In this document: positions 59,001 through 64,000 of the stretch, in pieces
Numbering within the stretch: the first letter of the stretch is position 1
Layout of the letters: each line of letters begins with the position of its first letter
From: Tubulanus polymorphus
Lineage: Eukaryota > Nemertea > Palaeonemertea > Tubulaniformes > Tubulanidae
Reading direction: 5' to 3'
Assembly (NCBI RefSeq): GCF_964204645.1
Contig: NC_134030.1
Location: forward strand, 1,591,855-1,655,854
DNA length: 64,000 nucleotides
Made by a program: the position numbers and the translations under genes
Notes under the pieces: model-generated
Seen by the model: the letters and a program-made list of their open reading frames with translations, nothing else
Databases searched by the model: none
Told to the model about the DNA's origin: nothing

Positions 59001-61926
59001 CCCAGTTAACAATTCCAGTAAGTCAGGTTTAGGGAATAGATATTTAAACCTTCAGATGAAACCGATGTGATACAATTCCAGTAAGTCAGGTTTAGGGAAT
59101 AGATATTTAAACCTTCAGATGATACCGATGTGATACAATTCCAGTAAGTCAGGTTTAGGGAATAGATATTTAAACCTTCAGATGAAACCGATGTCATACA
59201 ATTCCAGTAAGTCAGGTTTAGGGAATAGTTATTTAAACATTCAGATGAAACCGATGTAATACAATTCCAGTAAGTCAGGTTTAGGGAATAGATATTTAAA
59301 CCTTCAGATGATACCGATGTCATACAATTCCAGTAAGTCAGGTTTGATATTTAAACCTTGAGATGATACCGATGAATTTAGCAATTTTGAATGAATTAAA
59401 CCAATATGAGATTTCGATCCTAAGAATATTGGAAGCTTGTGTTTAACGTTACTAAATAGTAATATTATATAAAGCTAGAAGGACACGAGCGTATCCATTT
59501 TTTTGCCCGATCGCGACGATTAAATTCGCTGGTGAATTTATACGCCCGATACGAGTGGGTACCGATCTATTTATAAATCGGCCATCACGGTGATTTCGTC
59601 GCCCGCCGACATTAAACATGTTCGATATTTACGCCGGTGTTCAGGTCACTTGTTAATTCGCTCGTCTTGTCGGCAAGCTTAAAAAGATTTAGAAAAAACT
59701 ACAAATTCTCATTCCTGAATGAACTGGATTCATCTGGGTTCAGTTTCATGAGACTCAGTTCAAACTGCTCTAGAATTTGAGTTTGTAATTAATGTATGTG
59801 ATTATAATGAATTGTATTTTTTGTTTTACAGCTTTGGCATTTCGGTTAAGTCGTGCGTTCCGGCGGGAGGAGTTTGTACGTTTGTTTCTCCCGGAGTGTA
59901 AGTAGTTTAACTATTTTCATACAATATCATTTAGTGTGACGTATGTCACTGATAATCAAAATCTAATAATAACTGTTGATCCGTAGTATTAACATTGTGC
60001 AATTGAAATCCTATAGTTGTTTTTAGAAAGGATAGATGGCGCCATCAATGTGACAATCGATTGTAAAGTTTAAGAAATGAATGTTTAACCTCGCCGAGTA
60101 CCAGAATTCTTAACCGTAGCATCGAAACCATTCGACTTGTTGTTTAATGTATTTCTCTCTATTTTTATTTTACAGTGATGATCATTTTACAAGACTGCCC
60201 GTTTGGGGACTTGGTGGGGGAATTCAAAAGAAACTTGGTTCCCGATAGGATACCACCACCGGTTAATCCTATGTCGCCCGCTGCTGCCCCTCCCCAAAAT
60301 CCGATAAATTCGCCTCAGCAGCGGCCTGTCAGACAGCCGCCCCCGGCCGCCACTCGTTCATCAGACAGAGTCCGGGGACGGCTGTTTGAAGGAGATCTGA
60401 CGGAGGTAAGAATCTTTATTTGTTTTCATATTTTATTCAGGATATCAGTTGAAGTTCAGCAAATAAATTACCAGACCTGTAAACAGAAGAGTAGTCATAA
60501 ATTTCCATTTGCGGGTAAAACCCCATAGTCGAAAACCTTCGGTTATTGATCTATATCTGCTTAAGACCAATGGTTGTACACACGAGTGCGAAAACTTATC
60601 GCTCAAACTTTGATTGTATCCATGGTAACGCGTACAGTATACTATGCGTGACTTACCGTTTCCTATCACTGGAATACAATACTGTTTTAGACCATGAGCG
60701 CCATCTGCGGCGGTCATAACGGACTGAGTGGTGATTGGCTGAAATGCTCGTCTACCGTGGTGACGATTATTCGGTGTTACACGTGCAGCAGACACGTCTC
60801 TGAATATCTAACATTTGATTGTTGTAACTCATCGGGAAAAATATGTTTATGAGTCGATTTTTTGTCGAAATTTTGTTCGGCAGAAAATTGGCTGCGTACG
60901 TCAAGAAGGCGGCTGATATTTGTATCGTGTGACCCCTCGTCCCGGTAATATGCCGACCCACGTACACCTGAGACCAGTTGCAGAGCTTAGAATTAAGACC
61001 GTTTTAAGACCAACTTAGTTCTATAGCCAATCTAATAACTTAAGACCAGTCTTTAGATTTAAGACCACTTTTGGACTTAAGTCTTGACCATGGAATCGGC
61101 CCCAGATGCTTATTCCGCTGTATTGGATGCTGACGTGCTCGTGTCTTCCAGCAATGTTGTTATTCACCAAAAATATCATGTTTTGTTTGAATAACACGAT
61201 TCATCTGAGTCTGGGTTTAACGGATGACACGTTCACACAGAACTACGAAATCAATATCAGAAGTCCTTTTATATTGAAACGGTCCCAGAAGTCCCTGTTA
61301 TAATGGGTACTTTTTCAAAAAAAGTAACGAGAACTCCGATGGCTTTCCGTATCGGTAAAAACTAACTATTTCTATGAGCGTCACTCGTAGATTTACCGAA
61401 ACGCCACCTTGTGACACGATATCCTAACTACGTATAGGTGTTTTATTTGCTGAATCGCTGGTTTCTCATTCTCATTTTTTATACTTGTGTTTAATTTTAT
61501 ACTAAACAAATTTTTCACTTTTTCTTTTTACAGACACGACCACCGCCAAAAAAAACTAGAACAAAAAGGAAAAGAAAAGTTGCGGTCGTCGTGGCTCCGC
61601 AGGGAGGAGGAGCAAGAGTGGTCCCGGCGGATGGTGCGGCTGACGAAGGTAATCGGGAGGAAGGGGAGGGGATAAATAGGAAGCGGCCGAGGAGGGATGG
61701 TGGTGGGGCTGGGGATGGTGCGGGTCCTGCTCCTCCTGCTCCTCCATCCGTATCTCGGGCGGTCACTCGTTCACTCGCCAAAAAGCTGGCGAGTGAACGA
61801 GTGGCCCGAGAGGTAGAGGTGGTGGCCCGACATACGGATGGAATGTGGGAGGAGCGGCTTCGTTCGGGGACAATTCCGGATTTGTTAACTGATTTAAAAA
61901 ATATTCTTTCAGTGAAGGGATATTAG
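48759..61926 (+). CDS. Nine-exon gene of unrecognised family, 344 residues
   Basis: Exons: A 48,759-48,821; B 49,980-50,069; C 50,479-50,523; D 50,894-50,920; E 52,784-52,822; F 53,033-53,114; G 59,832-59,897; H 60,176-60,405; I 61,534-61,926. All introns are GT-AG, the exon lengths sum to 1,035 nt, and the phases (0,0,0,0,0,1,1,0) stay consistent to a TAG. The product has a basic N-terminus, 17 Gln, Pro-rich micro-exon segments, a Ser tract (about 8), an ordered-looking part (RREEFVRLFLPE; CPFGDLVGEFKRNLVPD) and a basic, Gly/Ala/Pro-rich C-terminus with KKTRTKRKRK and NRKRPRR, then a helical-looking tail. This suggests a mostly disordered nuclear protein; no known family is recognised. The ATG lies exactly at a splice acceptor, so an upstream exon is expected. 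Intron 6 (6.7 kb) contains a decayed DIRS copy. Confidence 0.72.
49980..50069 (+). CDS. Exon B, glutamine tract
   Basis: 30 codons: GTA, 17 Gln (mixed CAA and CAG), KFNISMSGID. Acceptor CTTTTATAG, donor GTAAGTTATCG. The codon-mixed tract is probably length-variable. The paralogues at 32,879 and 30,092 carry the same exon fused to exon A. Confidence 0.75.
50479..50523 (+). CDS. Exon C, 45-nt micro-exon
   Basis: FLPTTPPSGVPPSTP between ATTTTCAG and GTAAGTG, phase 0. Two longer, out-of-phase copies exist in the minus arm. Confidence 0.7.
50894..50920 (+). CDS. Exon D, 27-nt micro-exon
   Basis: DLSPIQHVD between CTTTACAG and GTAAGAG. Nine codons is very short; support comes from the paralogous copy at 31,661-31,690. 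Confidence 0.65.
50921..52783. other. Intron D-E
   Basis: 1.86 kb of AT-rich intron with dispersed motif copies (GGATCCTCGCCTGCC at 51,969, ATCCTCGATTGCCACAGTAA at 51,992). The stretch at 52,425-52,680 matches, inverted, 28,570-28,850 of the minus arm. Confidence 0.6.
52784..52822 (+). CDS. Exon E, 39-nt micro-exon
   Basis: HQFASEARSPSLN between TTTCTAG and GTAAGTATC. Two minus-arm homologues exist (28,456 and the fused 28,907). Confidence 0.7.
53033..53114 (+). CDS. Exon F, serine tract
   Basis: 82 nt, LSNN, about 8 Ser (AGC), APLPPETPPDLQAR and one base, between TTTACAG and GTAAGTTC. Phase changes from 0 to 1 here. The AGC run is the same CAG-type tract that is expanded in the minus copy. 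Confidence 0.7.
53586..54060 (+). pseudogene. Gag N-terminal remnant of decayed DIRS
   Basis: Starts as in the intact Gag (EGCGHLFGP), then TGA at codon 22. Further on the frames shift repeatedly, but LWVRADKS and SVSADVP-like stretches can be matched to the intact protein. Ends in the minisatellite. Confidence 0.7.
54000..54735. repeat. About 40-bp minisatellite grown from gag sequence
   Basis: Units with GGTCCGGTCCAGGCATCACC and GGGTACTGAACATC. They correspond to a single stretch of the intact gag (CCGGTCCGGTCCAGACG, ACAAAACATCCGGT near 42,690), so the array arose inside the dead copy. It continues at 55,941-56,070. Confidence 0.85.
54736..55940. mobile_element. 1.2-kb insertion with CAGGGTTC termini
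   Basis: Interrupts the minisatellite. It begins CAGGGTTCGTC and ends GAACCCTG, forming short inverted ends, and is bounded by CTGAA on both sides; removing it plus one CTGAA restores a normal repeat unit. Both ends carry the subterminal motif AGCTTGAAATGGCTTGAATT in direct orientation (about 54,760 and 55,890). There is no transposase ORF, so it is non-autonomous. The short CAGGG-type ends and 5-bp duplication fit some hAT-like families, but this is inference. Confidence 0.65.
55941..56070. repeat. Gag-derived minisatellite, right remainder
   Basis: Three further units after the 1.2-kb insertion. Confidence 0.8.
56236..56530. repeat. 35-bp minisatellite, about 8 copies
   Basis: Unit GTCGAGGGACCGTTTAGGAA plus GTTCACGTCTTTCAC, period 35 (56,236 to 56,271). 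It corresponds to the Arg/Ser-rich part of gag (TTCGAGGGACCGTCACCGAA near 42,952 in the intact element): a second tandem expansion within the same dead gene. Confidence 0.85.
56531..57310. other. Decayed DIRS interior with a duplicated segment
   Basis: Two copies of TATATAGGTCATCCAAGATG plus GCCGCCACAGCCATT (56,745 and 56,915) lie about 170 bp apart. They are not present in the intact DIRS, so this is inserted sequence. Confidence 0.6.
57311..58600 (+). pseudogene. Gag C-terminal and RT remnants of decayed DIRS
   Basis: Fragments matching the intact element: LGSSLRLFSSWSAPVS-like Gag near 57,373; RT pieces near 58,028-58,140 (GGFIGPER is the shadow of WAASLDLKD; FQFRSLP) and VYLDDWL near 58,380. 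An unrelated stretch of about 160 bp interrupts RT at 58,210-58,370. Confidence 0.7.
59010..59365. repeat. 63-bp minisatellite, 5.5 copies
   Basis: Unit AATTCCAGTAAGTCAGGTTT, AGGGAATAGATATTTAAACC, TTCAGATGA, period 63 (59,011 to 59,074). Because 63 is a multiple of 3, a 105-codon frame is open on the minus strand, which I take as incidental. Confidence 0.95.
59832..59897 (+). CDS. Exon G of the intact gene
   Basis: 66 nt, phase 1 to 1, TLAFRLSRAFRREEFVRLFL plus PE, between TTTTACAG and GTAAGTAG. Paralogue at 24,942-25,010. Confidence 0.72.
60176..60405 (+). CDS. Exon H of the intact gene
   Basis: 230 nt, phase 1 to 0. Codes for ILQDCPFGDLVGEFKRNLVP, a Pro-rich linker (NSPQQRPVRQPPP), and DRVRGRLFEGDLTE. 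Acceptor ATTTTACAG, donor GTAAGAATC. The FGDLVxEFKRNLVPDRI block is the best conserved part of the family (three copies in this window), so it is the likeliest folded or binding segment. Confidence 0.75.
60406..61533. other. Intron H-I
   Basis: 1.1 kb with no supported gene. Starts GTAAGAATC and ends TTTCTTTTTACAG. Confidence 0.65.
61534..61926 (+). CDS. Exon I, terminal coding exon
   Basis: 131 codons including TAG. TRPPPKKTRTKRKRKVAVVV, then a Gly/Ala/Glu-rich middle, NRKRPRR, AGPAPPAPPSVSRAVTR, then SLAKKLASERVAREVEVVAR and LTDLKNILSVKGY. Two basic clusters are probable nuclear localisation signals; the tail looks amphipathic-helical. Base composition is strongly GC/purine-rich compared with the AT-rich introns. 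Two nearly complete copies and a fragment lie in the minus arm. Confidence 0.75.
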   Translation, partial: TRPPPKKTRTKRKRKVAVVVAPQGGGARVVPADGAADEGNREEGEGINRKRPRRDGGGAGDGAGPAPPAPPSVSRAVTRSLAKKLASERVAREVEVVARHTDGMWEERLRSGTIPDLLTDLKNILSVKGY

Positions 61927-61978
61927 GTGCCTTGAACGCATGAGTCGTTCATGCGCGCCTAATATGCCTTCACTGAAA
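61907..61978 (+). promoter_or_regulatory. Long hairpin containing the stop codon
   Basis: The 5' arm TTTCAGTGAAGGGATATTAG pairs with CTAATATGCCTTCACTGAAA, and the stem continues through GGTGC/GCGCC and TGAACG/CGTTCA to a small loop: about 30 paired positions with few mismatches. The TAG stop (61,924-61,926) sits in the 5' arm. Copies at 27,637-27,703 and 34,647-34,713 keep the outer stem. It may act in 3' end formation or mRNA control, or may be an inserted foldback element; this is not shown. Confidence 0.6.
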
Positions 61979-62576
61979 AAAAATCAACTATAACATGTAC
62001 CACATATTTTTTGATTTAATTTTAGTCCAATTCCACAATTATTTCGGCTTACAATAGTGTCTTCAATTCTTTAAAGCCCAAAGCACCTTTTTGACTCAAC
62101 ATCCAGTATGAAGGTGGCCGGGAATCGGGCCTGTTTTCTTCCATTTTTGTATCCCGCCCAGCATACTGGTTGTTGACTCGAAAAGGTGCTCGCTCTGGGA
62201 GCTTATCAAAGGCAGGTGATGGGAAAGGTGCCATCACACACTCTCCTTTGATAAGTTTCCTAGAGTGTCACGGGCTTTAACGGGTTGAATTCACTATAAT
62301 ACCAATTTTCCAAAATCAATTTAATTTCTTTCAGGCCATTCTTTTTCCATGTTTTTCTGGTACATGTTATGGTTGATTTCCATTTTCGAAAATCCGGAAT
62401 TGAAGCCGTTCGAAGTCGGGGGGATGGTGGTGGGGTTGGGTTAGTTTAGGGTTCCTCTCTGATTACCTTCTTTAGCTCATCATCCGTGCAGGTGGCGCTT
62501 GCTCTTCTAGCCGGTGTTCCCTGGGGTAAACATTTTAAATTTAAAAAATCAAAAATAAAAAAAAATTATAAAATCT
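61979..62576. other. 3' flank of the family gene
   Basis: Matches, inverted, 27,480-27,640 of the minus arm (GTGTCTTCAATTCTTTAAAG, GCACCTTTTTGACTCAACAT), then diverges. No further gene seen. Confidence 0.55.
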
Positions 62577-62930
62577 TTAAAAATCTCATCTCATTTCATC
62601 CAATTTATTTATTTGCGGGTGCGATTCCTATCGCACCCATTCATGTCATTCATCCAAAAAAAATAAAAAACTAAAAACGAAAATAAAATATAAAAATTAA
62701 AAAAATCTCATCTCATTTCATCCAATTTATTTATTTGCGGGTGCGATCCCTATCGCACCCATTCATGTCATTCATCAAAAAAAAATTAAAACTAAAAACG
62801 AAAAAAAATATAAAAATTTAAAAAATCTCATCTCATTTCATCCAATTTATTTATTTGCGGGTGCGATTCCTATCGCACCCATTCATGTCATTCATCCAAA
62901 AAAAATTTAAAAACTAGAAATTAAAGTTCT
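62577..62930. repeat. Three 122-bp tandem units with a perfect palindrome
   Basis: Units begin AAATCTCATCTCATTTCATC and contain GGGTGCGATTCCTATCGCAC CC, that is 9-bp arms GGGTGCGAT and ATCGCACCC around 4 bp (62,617-62,638, 62,739-62,760 and the third at about 62,860), followed by an A-rich stretch. Loop and A-rich parts vary while the arms do not. Confidence 0.9.
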
Positions 62931-63164
62931 AAGTTTGTTGTTAGATTCTATTGAAAGAACGTTGTAAAGTTCTTAATTTGTCGTAAAAAACGTTAGAAAA
63001 AAAGAACTTCTTAAAGTTCTCAATCTGCCGTAAAATGCAATTGAAAAGATTATAACTCACATGAAAATTAAAAAGATAAAATAATTGATAAATAATCATT
63101 AATAAAAATTGAACTTTGGTCTCGCAATGTTTCCCCGTTATGCATTTTTTACTCGTCGTCAAAC

Positions 63165-63885
63165 ATCGGCAGCTCATCGTCGATACTCGCAGCTCGATAC
63201 ACACCAGCAGCTTGTCGTCGATACACACCAGCAGCTCGATACACACCAGCAGCTTGTCGTCGATACTCACCAGCAGCTCGATTCACACCAGCAGTTCGTC
63301 GTTGATACACACCAGCAGTTCGTCGTCGATACACACCAGCAGTTCGTCATCGATACACACCAGCAGTTCGTCGTCGATACACACCAGCAGCTCGATACAC
63401 ACCAGCAGTTCGTCATCTATACACACCAGCAGTTTGTCGTCGATACACACCAGCAGTTCATCGTCGATACACACCAGCAGTTCATCGTCGATACACACCA
63501 GCAGTTCGTCGTCGATACACACCAGCAGTTCGTCGTCGATACACACCAGCAGTTCGTCGTCGATACACACCAGCAGTTGGATACACACCAGCATCTCGAT
63601 ACTCAGCAGCAGTTTGATACACACCAGCAGCTCGTCGATACACACCAGCAGTTCGTCGTCGATACACACCAGAAGCTCGATACACACCAGCAGCTCGTCG
63701 TCGATACACACCAGCAGCTCGATACTCACAGCTCGATACACACCAGCAGCTCGTCGATACACACCAGCAGCTCGATACTCACCAGCAGCTCGATACACAC
63801 CAGTAGCTCGTCGTCGATACTCACCAGCAGCTCGATACACACCAGCAGCTCGTCGTCGATACACACCAGCAGCTTGATACCAAAA
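63165..63885. repeat. 15/24-bp minisatellite, about 33 units
   Basis: Units GATACACACCAGCAG plus CTC or TTC, with or without GTCGTC. All unit lengths are multiples of 3, so several frames on both strands are open; the plus frame from 63,127 would give a repetitive Asp-Thr-His-Gln-Gln protein. There is no splice or promoter context, so I do not call a gene. Confidence 0.9.
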
Positions 63886-64000
63886 CAGCTTTTAGCTGGT
63901 GAAAACCTACCCCCCATCGGGGTTAAACATGATCAAGCTATTATTCTAGGAATATAACTGTTGCAAGGGAAGTTAAGATTCATTAACCTAAACTTGATAC

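Noticed and set aside
59006-59323. 105-codon minus frame of 21-residue repeats
   Set aside because: Open only because the 63-bp satellite period is a multiple of 3.
61515-61781. Minus-strand frames over plus exon I
   Set aside because: Same shadow effect as at 34.9 kb.
63109-63957. 282-codon repetitive frame
   Set aside because: All unit lengths are multiples of 3 and several frames on both strands are open; no gene context.

Overview
The window is animal nuclear DNA. It is AT-rich, has spliceosomal GT-AG introns and many minisatellites, and carries DIRS-type tyrosine-recombinase retrotransposons. An invertebrate metazoan is the likeliest source, but the sequence alone does not name the taxon. 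All functional calls come from reading motifs by eye; no searches were run.

Layout. (1) 1-23,400: almost entirely non-coding, with minisatellites of 34, 46, 53 and about 24 bp, two families of longer tandem units with splice-like borders but no open frame, a diverged inverted repeat (about 6.37-6.97 kb against 8.93-9.61 kb), small foldback elements and a few weak candidate exons. (2) 23,477-24,253, minus strand: a broken gene fragment resembling the C-terminal half of a JmjC domain. (3) 24.5-35.1 kb, minus strand: a rearranged, partly decayed cluster of exons from a gene family I do not recognise. (4) 35.1-48.7 kb: spacer with a 91-bp repeat array, a 20-21-bp repeat array and one complete DIRS element (41,807-47,922) inserted in the latter. 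(5) 48,759-61,926, plus strand: an apparently intact nine-exon member of the same family, coding for 344 residues with every splice phase consistent. Its 6.7-kb intron 6 holds a second, decayed DIRS copy (53,215-58,765), itself invaded by a 1.2-kb element with CAGGGTTC ends. (6) 62.5-63.9 kb: simple tandem arrays.

Regions 3 and 5 form divergent arms of an inverted duplication around a spacer of about 13 kb. Family exons are named A to I in the order of the plus gene. The protein has a short basic N-terminus (exon A), a glutamine tract (B), proline-rich micro-exons (C, D, E), a serine tract (F), two segments that look ordered (G, H) and a basic, Gly/Ala/Pro-rich C-terminus with nuclear-localisation-like clusters (I). 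In the minus arm exon A occurs about 14 times, most copies keeping splice sites and several remaining intact. Two copies are fused to exon B and one E-F pair is fused, so family members differ in whether an intron is present at the same junctions. The 3' end of the gene lies in a long hairpin that contains the stop codon.

The DIRS element is textbook in form: Gag-like ORF, RT-RNase H-methyltransferase-like ORF, overlapping tyrosine recombinase ORF, inverted terminal repeats, and an internal complementary region equal to the joined complements of both ends. Removing it restores one clean repeat unit, so it made no target-site duplication.
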